NCBI GenBank assembly: GCA_018266555.1
Contig: JAFEAF010000004.1
Span: 1 to 64,000 of the forward strand
Length of the DNA stretch: 64,000 nucleotides
Origin: Bacteroidota bacterium
GTDB lineage: Bacteria; Bacteroidota; Bacteroidia; Chitinophagales; Chitinophagaceae
Reading direction: 5' to 3'
Shown here: one piece after another, positions 26,060 to 36,239 of the stretch
Numbering within the stretch: position 1 is the first letter of the stretch
Layout: the number at the start of each line of letters is the position of its first letter
The notes under the pieces: model-generated
What the model was told of the DNA's origin: nothing
Seen by the model: only the letters and a program-made list of their open reading frames with translations
Databases searched by the model: none
Position numbers and translations under genes: made by a program

Positions 26060-26815
26060 TCTCTGTTTCATAGCTTCAAAAAGAATGATGCCCGTTGCCA
26101 CAGAGACATTCAGGCTTTCAAAATCCCCGCTCATGGGAATTTTAAATTGTTCGTCGCAAATTTTCATAAGCGTCGGATGAATACCTTTCTCCTCACTACC
26201 CAGGATGATGGCACATGGTTCTTTGAAATCACAATCGAAAACATTTTTTGGGGCTGTCATTTTGCTGGCAAATACTTGAATACCGTTTAAATGCAGTTCG
26301 TCCACTGTTTTCATTAAACTGTTGACCCGGCAAACCGGAATTTTTTCCAAAGCACCGGCGGATGTAAGTATAGCATCTTCATTTAATGCACCTACTCCCT
26401 TGTCAGGGATAATGATGGCATGAACGCCGCAGCAGTATGCGGTTCTTGCAATACCACCAATGTTGCGGATGTCGGTGATTCCATCTAAGATGAGCATTAA
26501 GGGTGATTCCCCTTTTTCTACAATAAATGAAATGACCTGCTGCAGGTCATAATATTTTACCCGTGCAATTTGAGCAATCACGCCTTCATGATGGGTAACA
26601 TTAAAATTGTTGAGTTTAGATACCGGAACATAATTTACTGGAATTTGATTCGCTGCAGCCAGCTTCCTTATTTCTTCGATTTCTTTTCCTTTAGCGGTTG
26701 TATCCAGGTAAATTTTGTCAAGGAATACGGCAGAGCGGATAGCTTCAATTACTTTATCCCGGCCCGTTATCAGCGTATTTTTTTTAGGTCGTTGCTTATG
26801 CCTGAAATTTTTCAC
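26051..26815 (-). CDS. rlmB: TrmH-family (SpoU) rRNA 2'-O-methyltransferase, RlmB type
   Basis: A protein of about 254 residues with the N-terminal substrate-binding domain (LITGRDKVIEAI) and the C-terminal SPOUT knot: motifs DGITDIRNIGGIARTAYCCG, ILGSEEKGI and SLNVSVATGIILFEAM. The family methylates G2251 in 23S rRNA. No ATG is available near the start; GTG at 26815 is the best of the candidates, TTG at 26830 the alternative. Confidence 0.85.
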   Translation of the reverse strand: MKNFRHKQRPKKNTLITGRDKVIEAIRSAVFLDKIYLDTTAKGKEIEEIRKLAAANQIPVNYVPVSKLNNFNVTHHEGVIAQIARVKYYDLQQVISFIVEKGESPLMLILDGITDIRNIGGIARTAYCCGVHAIIIPDKGVGALNEDAILTSAGALEKIPVCRVNSLMKTVDELHLNGIQVFASKMTAPKNVFDCDFKEPCAIILGSEEKGIHPTLMKICDEQFKIPMSGDFESLNVSVATGIILFEAMKQRSF

Positions 26816-26934
26816 TTGCCAAAGAAACAAAGAAATTCCAAAAAAAAATTAAGTATTGATTTCATTTATTTTTTAACTGAAATCTATTGGAATTGAAGTT
26901 TTTTCTTATTATTTAAAATATATATTTTTAACTT

Positions 26935-27858
26935 ATGAACCATTTGTCCTCCTACCAAAGTTTCTTGGATGTTTTAAAGCATTGGATGCCGTATTACCTG
27001 GTAGCCATGGTGGCTGCCGAAGCTGTTTACCAGGTGATCCGGTTCAAACGGGCCTATACAAAGGAGACCTGGGTAAATCTTACGACGGGAATTACTTCCA
27101 TCATTATTCAGTCCGTTATAAAAACACTTTTTTTTACAGGACTTTATCCATATATATATGAACACCGGATTTGGAATTTAGAGCTGAATGGTTATACTTT
27201 TTTGCTTGGATTTTTTATGTACACATTTATTCAATTTGGTACGCACTATTTATACCATAAAGTAAGACTGCTCTGGTGTCTTCATGAAGTGCATCATTCT
27301 GCTGTAAAGATGGATGCCACTACGGGTCTCCGCACTTCCATCTTTGATATTGTTTCACTGGATATTCTTTATATTCTGATTCCATTATCTGGTGTGCATC
27401 CCATAGTTTATTTTATATTGTATTCGTTAAACAAAATATGGGGGACATTTATTCACTTCAATGAAAAAATAGTATCCCGGATACCCATTTTAGAACATGT
27501 GTTGGTCACTCCGGGCATTCATCATATTCATCATGCAAGTAATACACTTTATTTGGATAAAAATTACGGTGAAGTGATCCCATGGTATGATAAACTGTTT
27601 GGCACTTATGCATCGCAAACCGAGGCACCCGTTTATGGCACTTCCCTCGTAAAGGAAGAAATAGGATTTTGGGAGGCCCAGCTACATGAATTCAGAAGCC
27701 TGCAGAAAGATGTAAAAAATGCAAATGGAATTGGGAATAAAATAAAATATTTTTTTATGCCGCCAGGATGGCACCCTGGAGATATAACCGGTACGGCGAG
27801 TTATATTCAAAAAAAGTACCTGGAAAGTTTAGCACAAAAAAAATCTATCGGTGATTAA
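26935..27858 (+). CDS. Sterol desaturase / fatty acid hydroxylase family protein
   Basis: A 307-residue membrane protein with four hydrophobic segments and the eight-histidine diiron pattern of the family: HYLYH, then HEVHHS and later HHIHHASN. It uses O2 to hydroxylate or desaturate lipid tails. Substrate unknown; in Bacteroidota such proteins may act on carotenoids, hopanoids or ether lipids. The end of the gene doubles as the terminator of metK on the other strand. Confidence 0.85.
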   Translation: MNHLSSYQSFLDVLKHWMPYYLVAMVAAEAVYQVIRFKRAYTKETWVNLTTGITSIIIQSVIKTLFFTGLYPYIYEHRIWNLELNGYTFLLGFFMYTFIQFGTHYLYHKVRLLWCLHEVHHSAVKMDATTGLRTSIFDIVSLDILYILIPLSGVHPIVYFILYSLNKIWGTFIHFNEKIVSRIPILEHVLVTPGIHHIHHASNTLYLDKNYGEVIPWYDKLFGTYASQTEAPVYGTSLVKEEIGFWEAQLHEFRSLQKDVKNANGIGNKIKYFFMPPGWHPGDITGTASYIQKKYLESLAQKKSIGD

Positions 27859-27865
27859 CCGATAG
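27836..27865 (-). terminator. Intrinsic terminator of metK inside the desaturase 3' end
   Basis: On the minus strand CTATCGGT, a 5-base loop and ACCGATAG form a perfect stem (27845-27865), one A, then eight T (27836-27843). It follows metK by about 30 bases and overlaps the TAA stop codon of the convergent desaturase gene. Confidence 0.8.
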
Positions 27866-27895
27866 TCTGTAATGCAAGTCAGATGAGTAAGTAAT

Positions 27896-29149
27896 TTATA
27901 GCCCAAAAGCTTTTTTCACTTTTGGGACATAGTCTAATTTCTCCCAGGTAAATAATTCTACTTTCCTTTTTATTGCTTTTCCATCAGGCGAAACAAATGT
28001 TTTTTCAACAACCTGGGGCTTGCGTCCCATGTGTCCATACGCTGCTGTTTCACTGTAAATAGGATTACGCAACTTCAATCGTTTTTCAATAAAATAAGGA
28101 CGCATATCAAATATTTCCTGAACCTTTTCACCTATTTCCTCATCCCTTAAATTAACATGAGCAGTGCCATAAGTATTTACATTGATGCTGGTGGGCTCTG
28201 CTACACCAATCGCATAAGAAACCTGAACAAGAATTTCATCACAAACACCGGCTGCCACCAGGTTTTTAGCAATATGCCGGGTAGCATAGGCAGCACTGCG
28301 GTCAACTTTACTTGGATCTTTTCCACTGAATGCACCACCGCCATGAGCGCCTTTGCCTCCGTAGGTATCAACAATAATTTTTCTTCCTGTTACACCAGTA
28401 TCACCATGTGGGCCACCAATCACAAACTTACCTGTCGGGTTTACATGATATTTAATGTCTTTGGTAAAAAAGTGTGCATACTTCTTATACTTTGCTTTCA
28501 CACGGGGAATCAGAATATTGATGACATCACTTTTTATTTTCTTTTGCATGTTTGCCTCAGTGTCAAAGTCATCATGCTGCGTGGATATAACAATAGCATC
28601 AATACGAACGGGCTGGTTATTATCATCATATTCCAATGTCACCTGGCTTTTGGCGTCGGGTCGGAGGTAAGGCATTTTGGAATTTTTTTCCCTGCGTATG
28701 GCTGCCAGTTCAATGAGTAATTTATGTGCCAGATCGAGAGACAGAGGCATATAATCATCAGTTTCATTGCTGGCATATCCAAACATCATTCCCTGGTCGC
28801 CAGCGCCCTGCTCTTCCTTTTTTTGACGAACAACGCCCTGGTTAATATCTGAAGATTGTTCATGAATGGCAGATAACACACCACATGAACTTGCTTCAAA
28901 CATATACTCGCTACGGGTGTATCCGATCTTACGGATCACGTTACGGGCAATTTCCTGAACATCCAGGTATGCTTTTGATTTCACTTCGCCGGCCAAAACA
29001 ACTTGCCCGGTAGTAACCAATGTTTCACAGGCTACTTTGGAATTAGGATCAAATGCAAGAAAATTATCAATTAATGCGTCCGAAATCTGGTCGGCGACTT
29101 TATCCGGATGTCCTTCGCTCACGGATTCTGAAGTAAATAAATAAGGCAT
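27896..29149 (-). CDS. metK: S-adenosylmethionine synthetase
   Basis: A 417-residue MAT that makes SAM from ATP and methionine. Signature segments are [47 protein letters not shown] and [20 protein letters not shown]. The ATG at 29149 gives the canonical N-terminus ([17 protein letters not shown]); an open extension to 29203 is not supported. It has its own exact-match promoter 20 bases upstream and an intrinsic terminator. Confidence 0.97.
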   Translation of the reverse strand: MPYLFTSESVSEGHPDKVADQISDALIDNFLAFDPNSKVACETLVTTGQVVLAGEVKSKAYLDVQEIARNVIRKIGYTRSEYMFEASSCGVLSAIHEQSSDINQGVVRQKKEEQGAGDQGMMFGYASNETDDYMPLSLDLAHKLLIELAAIRREKNSKMPYLRPDAKSQVTLEYDDNNQPVRIDAIVISTQHDDFDTEANMQKKIKSDVINILIPRVKAKYKKYAHFFTKDIKYHVNPTGKFVIGGPHGDTGVTGRKIIVDTYGGKGAHGGGAFSGKDPSKVDRSAAYATRHIAKNLVAAGVCDEILVQVSYAIGVAEPTSINVNTYGTAHVNLRDEEIGEKVQEIFDMRPYFIEKRLKLRNPIYSETAAYGHMGRKPQVVEKTFVSPDGKAIKRKVELFTWEKLDYVPKVKKAFGL

Positions 29150-29168
29150 GAATTTTTTTTTCGAAGTG

Positions 29169-29199
29169 CAAAGATAGGCCGCAGTGATGAATGAACAAA
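29169..29199 (-). promoter_or_regulatory. metK promoter
   Basis: TTTG (29196-29199), 19 bases, TATCTTTG (29169-29176) on the minus strand, an exact match to the Bacteroidota promoter. No room for a SAM riboswitch remains between it and the start codon. Confidence 0.7.
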
Positions 29200-29254
29200 G
29201 CATAACTGCTCATCATATCCCATAGTTATAAACATATCTGAATAACCTATTTGT

Positions 29255-30709
29255 TCAGAGTTTAGAATAGATAATATGAAGCCTCATTCGTTGTGTAGTA
29301 TTATTACCGCCGCCTAAGCGTACACGCCCCGCAGCAATAAGACTGTTTACTGTAATAAGTTGGTTGACATCATTCACTCCATCAGAGCGATATAAATCAA
29401 TAGTTGTAAATGGAGCAGAGAGCCTTAAATCATAAAGGGGTTCTTTACGTGTCAGATAATTTTGTACATACCGGGTAACATTGAATTTCCATACAGAAAT
29501 GGGTTTACCATTACCATCCAATGTGCTTTTTCCAATCATTCCGAATTGTGTATAATTAGGTCCGGCACTTGGATCCACTATAAAGTCGTAAGGAACGGTA
29601 CGGTATTTTTGTTTTGCCGAATCGTAAGCATCAAGGAATAAAAGCTTGGGAATGGCAAAAGTATTATCTGATGAAGGTGAAGGGTCATAGACTTGTTCTG
29701 CAATCAATTCTGCCCGGTGAATGACCCGGTTGGGAAATAATTTCAAGTCAGGTATTTTTATTGTTGCAAAAGAGCCTGGTGTATTTTGAATGAAAACCAA
29801 ATCGTCCGGTGTGATGCCGCCCTGGTACAAGGCCAATTGCGATCCTGTATAATCTCTTTCTATTACATCTGCATGTGCACAGGTAACGCCAAAACTGAAA
29901 TAAGTGACAGTAGCCGTATCAGTGACGGCGCCGCTTTTATAATGATAATAAAAAGCCAGTTTAGTATTCTTACCCAGCAGGTCAAACCCAAGCAAAGCAT
30001 TGCCGCTTGATGCATCAGGAATTACGGCAAATCCTTTAAACTTAGATTGAAACGCTGAATCAGAACTATAATCTGTGGAATCATAACTCAACAATTGCAT
30101 TCCAAAAGAATTGTTTAAGGGGATACGTAATTGGTTTTTTGTAGTATCCCGAAAGACTTTAACTGAATCATCCAGGTTTGCCGGAATAATTCCATGGACA
30201 CTACCAATTGTAGCGCCAAGGATAAAGTTAGTGTTACGAATCAGGTAGTTTGAATCATACCGGAAAATATTAGCATGATCCAATTCTTTAACACTTAAAT
30301 TCATTGGGGATAGGCTATCTCCGTAAGTCCGGGTATAATCAAGAACCAGTACCACAGAATCCAGGCTTATCAGGCTGTCAATTTTTTTGAAGTCAAATGT
30401 GTATGGGAAGGAAGGTTTTAGTTGCAGGTACATGGTTGCACTTGTCTTCCCGAAAAGCGGGTCATTATTAATAGACCCGGCAAAATGTTCAGCGCCGGAT
30501 CCAATTACGGTAGAATCTTCCAGGTTAGTAAAAAGCCCGTTGTAAGTATTTACTGAAATAGTGGTATCGAATGTGCTAACATTATCTACGGCCGGAATCA
30601 AATCGCCGCCTAAAGTGGTAGCATCATTTATTTTTTGACATCCGGTGGCCCACAAAGCAATTGCAAGTACGAATACAGTACACGATGTAAGAGTAGTTCT
30701 GGAAAACAC
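29255..30709 (-). CDS. DUF4270 lipoprotein
   Basis: A 484-residue exported lipoprotein (lipobox WATGC) of the DUF4270 family, found only in Bacteroidota. The N-terminal region after lipidation (LGGDLIPAVDNVSTFDTTISV) is diagnostic. Function unknown. It is mostly beta-structured. Its place next to the GT5-like gene and panC is a recurrent arrangement in the phylum. It starts 29 bases after the GT5-like gene and is probably in its operon. Confidence 0.8.
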   Translation of the reverse strand: MFSRTTLTSCTVFVLAIALWATGCQKINDATTLGGDLIPAVDNVSTFDTTISVNTYNGLFTNLEDSTVIGSGAEHFAGSINNDPLFGKTSATMYLQLKPSFPYTFDFKKIDSLISLDSVVLVLDYTRTYGDSLSPMNLSVKELDHANIFRYDSNYLIRNTNFILGATIGSVHGIIPANLDDSVKVFRDTTKNQLRIPLNNSFGMQLLSYDSTDYSSDSAFQSKFKGFAVIPDASSGNALLGFDLLGKNTKLAFYYHYKSGAVTDTATVTYFSFGVTCAHADVIERDYTGSQLALYQGGITPDDLVFIQNTPGSFATIKIPDLKLFPNRVIHRAELIAEQVYDPSPSSDNTFAIPKLLFLDAYDSAKQKYRTVPYDFIVDPSAGPNYTQFGMIGKSTLDGNGKPISVWKFNVTRYVQNYLTRKEPLYDLRLSAPFTTIDLYRSDGVNDVNQLITVNSLIAAGRVRLGGGNNTTQRMRLHIIYSKL

Positions 30710-30738
30710 AAAATTATTTGTTATAAGTTATTATGGGA

Positions 30739-31572
30739 TTAAACGGATTTCAATTGATCAGTTGCCGCAAGATCGTTATACAGTTGCAAATAGTCTGTTA
30801 AATCAGATTCAGGATTAAAGAGCAATGTCTTTTTGCCTCTTACTTTCGAAAATTCTTCTACCAATTTTTTTTCAATCTTATCGGATCCAAAAGTAATTGC
30901 ATCAGCAAATGTTGCACCGCCCCGAAACATAGCGGTATTATTTGCATCCTTAAAAGCTTCAAGGTCTTTTTCCTTCAGAGAAGCATGGATCAATGCTTTT
31001 TTCAGGAAATCATTGCCTAATTTTTCTTTGAATGTATTCTGTCCAATAGTAAACACAACTTTGCTGTGTGAAAACACCGGTTCTCTTTTGTAAACAGTTT
31101 TTAAATAGGCCGGTATCAATCCGGTCATCCAGCCGCTGCAATGAATAATATCCGGCGGCCATCCGAATTTTTTTACGGTTTCCAATGCCCCTTTACAATA
31201 GAAAACTGTACGAAGCCCATTATCGTCAAACCATTTATCGTTCTCATCATGAAAAAGGAATTTTCTTTTGAAAAGGTCCTCATTTTCCAAAAAATAAACC
31301 TGGAGTCTTGCATTAGGTAATGATGCCACTTTTATCTGCAATGGCATATCTTCATTATCCACCGAAACATTAATACCTGACAAGCGAACAACTTCATGTA
31401 GCCGATGACGACGCTCATTAATACTCCCAAATCGGGGCATAATGCAACGTACCTCAAGCCCGTTTTCATTTGCTTTTATTGCCAACTTGTTTACAGTTTC
31501 AGAAAATTCAGTCAGCTCCAGGTAGGGTGACATTTCATTGGCAATAAATAAAATTCTTTTTTTTGCTGACAT
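30739..31572 (-). CDS. Starch/glycogen synthase catalytic-domain (GT5-like) protein, N-domain only
   Basis: A 277-residue protein matching only the N-terminal Rossmann domain of GT5 synthases (RILFIANEMSPYLELTEFSETVNKLA, then PDIIHCSGWMTGLIPAYL). The ADP-glucose-loop KxGGL is replaced by LTEFSE, and the whole C-terminal domain that completes the active site is absent. This short form is usual next to panC in Bacteroidota, so it is probably not a recent truncation. A glycosyltransferase or regulatory role is open. A TAACTTTG -7-like element lies at 31613-31620. Confidence 0.7.
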   Translation of the reverse strand: MSAKKRILFIANEMSPYLELTEFSETVNKLAIKANENGLEVRCIMPRFGSINERRHRLHEVVRLSGINVSVDNEDMPLQIKVASLPNARLQVYFLENEDLFKRKFLFHDENDKWFDDNGLRTVFYCKGALETVKKFGWPPDIIHCSGWMTGLIPAYLKTVYKREPVFSHSKVVFTIGQNTFKEKLGNDFLKKALIHASLKEKDLEAFKDANNTAMFRGGATFADAITFGSDKIEKKLVEEFSKVRGKKTLLFNPESDLTDYLQLYNDLAATDQLKSV

Positions 31573-31679
31573 TGGTACTCCATTTAATTTACATCCAGTC
31601 TGTGAAAGGACGCAAAGTTAATTATTTTGCAGCGAAATATCAGTTCTGATCTGATTTTGGTACTAAAGCAATAATAAAA

Positions 31680-32531
31680 ATGATTTTAGAAAAAAAAGCA
31701 GGTGATTTACATAAATATACTGAAGAACAACACAAAACAAAGCTTAAGGTTGGATTTGTGCCTACCATGGGAGCTTTGCATGCTGGTCATATTTCGCTTA
31801 TAAAAAAATCCATTTCTGAAAACGATATAACAATTTGCAGCATTTTCATAAACCCGGCACAGTTTAATGACCCGAATGATTTCAACAAATATCCGGTAAC
31901 AATAGAACAAGATATATTTCAAGTAGAAACATCCGGTTGCAATCTGCTCTTTCTTCCTTCCGTTGAGGAAATATACCCAAAAGAAACCGAGGCCGGCCAG
32001 CATTACAACCTGGGATATATTGAAACCATTCTTGAAGGAAAATTCCGTCCCGGGCATTTCATGGGAGTTTGCAAAGTGATGGAAAGGCTTTTAAGAATTG
32101 TTGAGCCCGATAACTTGTACCTGGGTCAAAAAGATTACCAGCAATGCATGGTCATTAAACAACTAATTACAGATTTGAAGCTTGATAAAAAGATCAAAAC
32201 AATAATCTGCCCCACACTCCGTGAACCGGATGGGTTGGCAATGAGCAGCCGGAATTTAAGACTGAACGAACAGGAAAGAAAAGATGCAACAGCTATTTAT
32301 CATACATTATTGTATATTAAAGATCAAATCCACAAAAATGAAATCCCTGAGATAAAAAGAGCTGCAGAGAAAATTTTAACTGAAAAAGGATTTCTGGTAG
32401 ACTATGTAGAATTGGCTGATGCGAATACACTAAAACCTATAAACCGGTGGGACGGCGACACCATAATTGTTGTCTTGATCGCTGCTTTTATGAATAATGT
32501 AAGGCTCATCGACAATATGACTATTAATTAA
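31680..32531 (+). CDS. panC: Pantothenate synthetase
   Basis: A 283-residue enzyme that joins pantoate and beta-alanine using ATP. The nucleotide motif PTMGALHAGHISLI and the pantoate-binding LGQKDYQQ with later AMSSRNLRL are intact. The partner gene panB lies 5 kb downstream rather than adjacent. It is divergent from the GT5-like gene with 107 bases between starts. Confidence 0.95.
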   Translation: MILEKKAGDLHKYTEEQHKTKLKVGFVPTMGALHAGHISLIKKSISENDITICSIFINPAQFNDPNDFNKYPVTIEQDIFQVETSGCNLLFLPSVEEIYPKETEAGQHYNLGYIETILEGKFRPGHFMGVCKVMERLLRIVEPDNLYLGQKDYQQCMVIKQLITDLKLDKKIKTIICPTLREPDGLAMSSRNLRLNEQERKDATAIYHTLLYIKDQIHKNEIPEIKRAAEKILTEKGFLVDYVELADANTLKPINRWDGDTIIVVLIAAFMNNVRLIDNMTIN

Positions 32532-32577
32532 TACGACCAATATTCTTTGCAATTCGGAAACATCAGAGTATTTTTAA

Positions 32578-33597
32578 ATGCTGATGAATAAAAGAACCTT
32601 AACGATAATTCAATACATATTCTTCTTCGGGCTAGGTATATTTTTAGTATGGTGGTCTATTAAAGACCTTAGCAAGGAAGACATTGCACAGATTAAGCAA
32701 TCACTTAAACATGCCCGTTATTATCTCATTTTTCCCGTATTCATTATGCTTTTACTAAGCCATTATATTCGGGGATTACGATGGAGATTATTGATCGAAC
32801 CACTTGGATACCCGGTCAAAAGAAGTAATACCTTCTTAGCCGTGATGATCGGGTATCTTACAAACCTCGCATTTCCCCGCTTAGGTGAAGTGCTCAGGTG
32901 TACTGCCCTGGCCCGTTATGAAAAAGCCCCTGTGGATAAATTGATCGGGACAGTAATCCTGGAGCGGATTATTGATTCCCTATGTTTATTGATTGTTTTC
33001 GGTATTACGCTAGCTCTGCAACCAGGCATTTACACGCAAATCATTGATACTTTTTTTCGCACCTCAGCGAATACAGAAGAGAAAAAAAGTTCTCTTTTAT
33101 TAGTAGCCCTGGCCATTTTAGTGTTAGGGGCAATAATTATATCGTTATGGATGTTGATTAAAAAAAGAAATTTTAAAGACCTCATTGTTGTCATTAAAAA
33201 GATTATCAAAAGTGTTTGGGAAGGTATAAGCGCTATTCAACATCTTAAAAAGAGAATGCAGTTTCTTGTACTCACCCTGCTGATGTGGGCTCTTTATCTC
33301 GGGTGCGGGTATATAGGCTTTTTTGCATTACAGGAAACGTCACATTACGGAATCAAAGAAGCCTTTACTGTTTTATCTGCAGGTAGCATCGGGGTGATAG
33401 TAACTCCCGGCGGTATTGGTGCTTACCCTATAATGTTGGAAAAAACCATGCAATTGTATGGTTTGCAAAAAGGAATTGCTTTAGCCTTCGGCTGGTTATT
33501 ATGGTTAGCACAAACGGGTGTGTTACTGGCAGGAGGTTTGGTAAGCTTTATAGCCATGCCCTATTTAAATAAAAAAAGGCCGGATGAAAAAAGCTGA
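32578..33597 (+). CDS. Flippase-like / lysylphosphatidylglycerol synthase TM-region protein
   Basis: A 339-residue polytopic membrane protein of the UPF0104 type with about eight hydrophobic helices. The family includes the membrane part of MprF and archaeal or bacterial flippase-like proteins. Conserved parts here are LRGLRWRLL-type (RGLRWRLLIEPLGYPV), TNLAFPRLGEVLRC and TPGGIGAYPIMLE. Its 3' end overlaps the adenylyltransferase gene by 14 bases, so a role in envelope lipid or LPS handling is plausible but inferred. Confidence 0.8.
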   Translation: MLMNKRTLTIIQYIFFFGLGIFLVWWSIKDLSKEDIAQIKQSLKHARYYLIFPVFIMLLLSHYIRGLRWRLLIEPLGYPVKRSNTFLAVMIGYLTNLAFPRLGEVLRCTALARYEKAPVDKLIGTVILERIIDSLCLLIVFGITLALQPGIYTQIIDTFFRTSANTEEKKSSLLLVALAILVLGAIIISLWMLIKKRNFKDLIVVIKKIIKSVWEGISAIQHLKKRMQFLVLTLLMWALYLGCGYIGFFALQETSHYGIKEAFTVLSAGSIGVIVTPGGIGAYPIMLEKTMQLYGLQKGIALAFGWLLWLAQTGVLLAGGLVSFIAMPYLNKKRPDEKS

Positions 33598-34075
33598 ACT
33601 GATAGAACAAAAGATCGTCTCGCTTCCGGAGTTGCTTTATAAATCAACTCAATGGAAATTTTTTAGAAAGAAAATTGCATTTACTAACGGGGTATTTGAT
33701 ATCCTGCACCAGGGGCATATTTTCTCATTATCACAGGCTGCCAAAGAAGCCGAGTACTTAATTGTAGGAATAAACTCTGATACATCCGTAAAAAGGTTGA
33801 AAGGGAATAGCAGGCCGGTAAATGATCAACATTCCAGGGCATTGGTTTTAGCTTCTTTAATAATGGTGGATGCTGTAATAGTTTTTGAAGAAGATACTCC
33901 ATTAGAACTTATCAAAGCAGTAATGCCTGATGTACTGGTTAAAGGTGGCGATTACAAAGTGGAACAAATTGCCGGTGCCAAAGAAGTTATTGCAGCCGGA
34001 GGCAGGGTTGTTATTAATCCAATCATTGAGGGCTTTTCCACTACTTCAATTATTAAAAAAATAAATCAGTCCTGA
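33584..34075 (+). CDS. rfaE2: D-glycero-beta-D-manno-heptose 1-phosphate adenylyltransferase
   Basis: A 163-residue nucleotidyltransferase of the cytidylyltransferase fold with TNGVFDILHQGH (the HxGH active-site motif), VGINSDTSVKRLKG and a C-terminal EGFSTTSIIKKI that closes the active site. It activates heptose phosphate for LPS inner-core synthesis as a stand-alone second domain of HldE. Start ATG lies inside the preceding gene, indicating coupled translation. Confidence 0.9.
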   Translation: MKKAELIEQKIVSLPELLYKSTQWKFFRKKIAFTNGVFDILHQGHIFSLSQAAKEAEYLIVGINSDTSVKRLKGNSRPVNDQHSRALVLASLIMVDAVIVFEEDTPLELIKAVMPDVLVKGGDYKVEQIAGAKEVIAAGGRVVINPIIEGFSTTSIIKKINQS

Positions 34076-34148
34076 GTTTTATACAGAAATCTTAATCATA
34101 TAGTTCCGCTTCGTTCGTTAATTTTATATATTATAGGCACCTTTTTTC

Positions 34149-36239
34149 ATGTCTGAACATCATAAGAAAAAAATAATTGGCAGGGATATCAGTTGGCTGG
34201 CTTTCAATGCAAGAGTGTTGCAGGAAGCAGCAGACGCCACAGTCCCATTGCGGGAACGGGTCAGGTTTCTTGGAATTTTTTCTAATAATCTCGACGAGTT
34301 TTTCAGGGTTCGGGTAGCAGCATTAAAACGAATGATCCAATTAGGCGAAAAGGCCAATATGCACCTGGAAGAAAGCCCCCAAACTATCATTGATGAAATT
34401 CAGATGATAGTATTGAATCAGCAAAGTGAATTTTACCGGATTTGGGAAGAAGTATTGAAAGAGCTGAATCAGCAAAATATTTTTTTGAAAACCGAAAAAA
34501 ACCTCAACCCAGAACAACAGGAATTTGTAAGAAAATATTATGACGAAGAAGTCAGCCCCAATGTAATTCCATTGATGATTGAAAGTATCCCTGAACTTCC
34601 AAACCTCCGTGACAAATCCATTTATCTCGCTGTAGTGATGTGGAAAAAAGAAAGTGCTTTAAAAAGGAAATATGCATTGATAGAAATACCGGATCGGGAC
34701 CTGAACCGGTTTTTGCAACTCCCCTCCCCTGCCGGTGAACATCATATCCTGTTACTGGAAGATGTGATCCGTTTCAATCTTCCTGAAATATTTTCTTTTT
34801 TTGGCTATGATCAATACCAGGCTCATGTGTTCAAAGTAACCCGGGATGCAGAAATTGATATTGACAACGACATCTCAACTTCATTGATCCAAAAAATTGA
34901 AAAGGGAATCAAGAATCGTAAAAAAGGAAAGCCTGTACGCTTTGTTTATGATCGTGAAATGGATCCGGGAATGCTGGAATTTCTGATTCGCAAATTGAAC
35001 CTGTCAAAAAAAGATAACCTGATCCCGGGTGGAAGGGTCCACAATTTCCGCCACTTTATGGATTTCCCTGAAGAAGTTTTCAAATTAAAAAAACAACGCA
35101 AAAAACCTTTTGAACATCCTTTGCTTAGAGACAAACGAGTAACCGATGTGCTTATCAAAAGAGATGTCATGCTGAGTGTACCTTATCATTCTTTCAATCC
35201 TATTATTGATTTGCTTCGTGAAGCGGCTATTGATCCCGATATTACTTCCATAAAAATAACCTGCTATCGTTTGGCACAGCAATCCAAAATCATCAATGCT
35301 TTAATTAATGCAGTACGGAATGGGAAACAGGTTACGGTAATGCTGGAACTGACAGCACGTTTTGATGAAGAAGCTAACCTGGAATGGAAAGAACGCCTGG
35401 AGGAAGAGGGCGTAAAAGTATTGATCGGCATACAAAATATGAAAGTGCATGCTAAGATTTGTGTGATCCGGAAAAAAACAAAAGATCAAAATTTTTTGTA
35501 TGGATTTGTGGGCACAGGAAATTTAAATGAAAAAACTGCAAAGCTCTATGCAGACCACTTTTTGCTGACTTCGAATCAAAAAATCATGGCCGATGCAAAC
35601 AGGGTATTTGGATTTATCACGGAACCTAAAAACGGCCACCTGCTCAAGGAATGTACTACTTTAATTCCAAGCCCCTGGTATGCACGCAAAGAATTGTTAC
35701 GCTTAATTGACGTGGAGATTCGACATGCGAAAAAGAAAAAAAATAAAGCCGGAATCATTTTAAAAATGAATTCGCTTTCTGATGAAACCCTCATCCTGAA
35801 GCTTTATGAAGCGGCCAAAGCTGGGGTGGAAATTAAACTCATCGTTCGGGGAATATGTTGTATGATGACACAAAATGCAAAATTCGAACGCCGTGTTTTT
35901 GCTATCAGCATAGTAGATGAATACCTGGAGCATGCAAGAGTGTGGGTATTTCACAATAAAGGCCATGAAAAAGTTTATATATCTTCCGCCGATTGGATGG
36001 TAAGAAATTTAGATCACCGGGTGGAAGTGACATGCCCGGTTTATGAGGAAACTATAAAAAAAGAAATGATTGACATTCTCAATATCCAATTACATGATAA
36101 TGTAAAAGCCCGCTGGCTGGATAACGTATTAAGCAATGAATATGTAAGTTCATCAAAAAAGAAAATCCGATCTCAGGTGGAAACATATAATTACCTCTAT
36201 AAAAAATCCTTAATTGTAAGTGAGATTAGCAGCCATTGA
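34149..36239 (+). CDS. ppk1: Polyphosphate kinase 1
   Basis: A 696-residue enzyme that polymerises the gamma phosphate of ATP into polyphosphate. The N-terminal domain opens with RDISWLAFNARVLQEA and LDEFFRVRVAALKR. The two phospholipase-D-like C-terminal domains show MKVHAKICVIRKK (the autophosphorylated His region) and later HNKGHEKVYISSADWM. Its 3' end overlaps ppx by 20 bases, so synthesis and breakdown enzymes are co-translated. Confidence 0.94.
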   Translation: MSEHHKKKIIGRDISWLAFNARVLQEAADATVPLRERVRFLGIFSNNLDEFFRVRVAALKRMIQLGEKANMHLEESPQTIIDEIQMIVLNQQSEFYRIWEEVLKELNQQNIFLKTEKNLNPEQQEFVRKYYDEEVSPNVIPLMIESIPELPNLRDKSIYLAVVMWKKESALKRKYALIEIPDRDLNRFLQLPSPAGEHHILLLEDVIRFNLPEIFSFFGYDQYQAHVFKVTRDAEIDIDNDISTSLIQKIEKGIKNRKKGKPVRFVYDREMDPGMLEFLIRKLNLSKKDNLIPGGRVHNFRHFMDFPEEVFKLKKQRKKPFEHPLLRDKRVTDVLIKRDVMLSVPYHSFNPIIDLLREAAIDPDITSIKITCYRLAQQSKIINALINAVRNGKQVTVMLELTARFDEEANLEWKERLEEEGVKVLIGIQNMKVHAKICVIRKKTKDQNFLYGFVGTGNLNEKTAKLYADHFLLTSNQKIMADANRVFGFITEPKNGHLLKECTTLIPSPWYARKELLRLIDVEIRHAKKKKNKAGIILKMNSLSDETLILKLYEAAKAGVEIKLIVRGICCMMTQNAKFERRVFAISIVDEYLEHARVWVFHNKGHEKVYISSADWMVRNLDHRVEVTCPVYEETIKKEMIDILNIQLHDNVKARWLDNVLSNEYVSSSKKKIRSQVETYNYLYKKSLIVSEISSH

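Noticed and set aside
28157-28720. 187-codon plus-strand open frame
   Set aside because: Entirely antisense to metK, which is certain; composition is not protein-like.
29150-29254. SAM riboswitch before metK
   Set aside because: Only 20 bases lie between the promoter's -7 element and the start codon, too short for any riboswitch fold.
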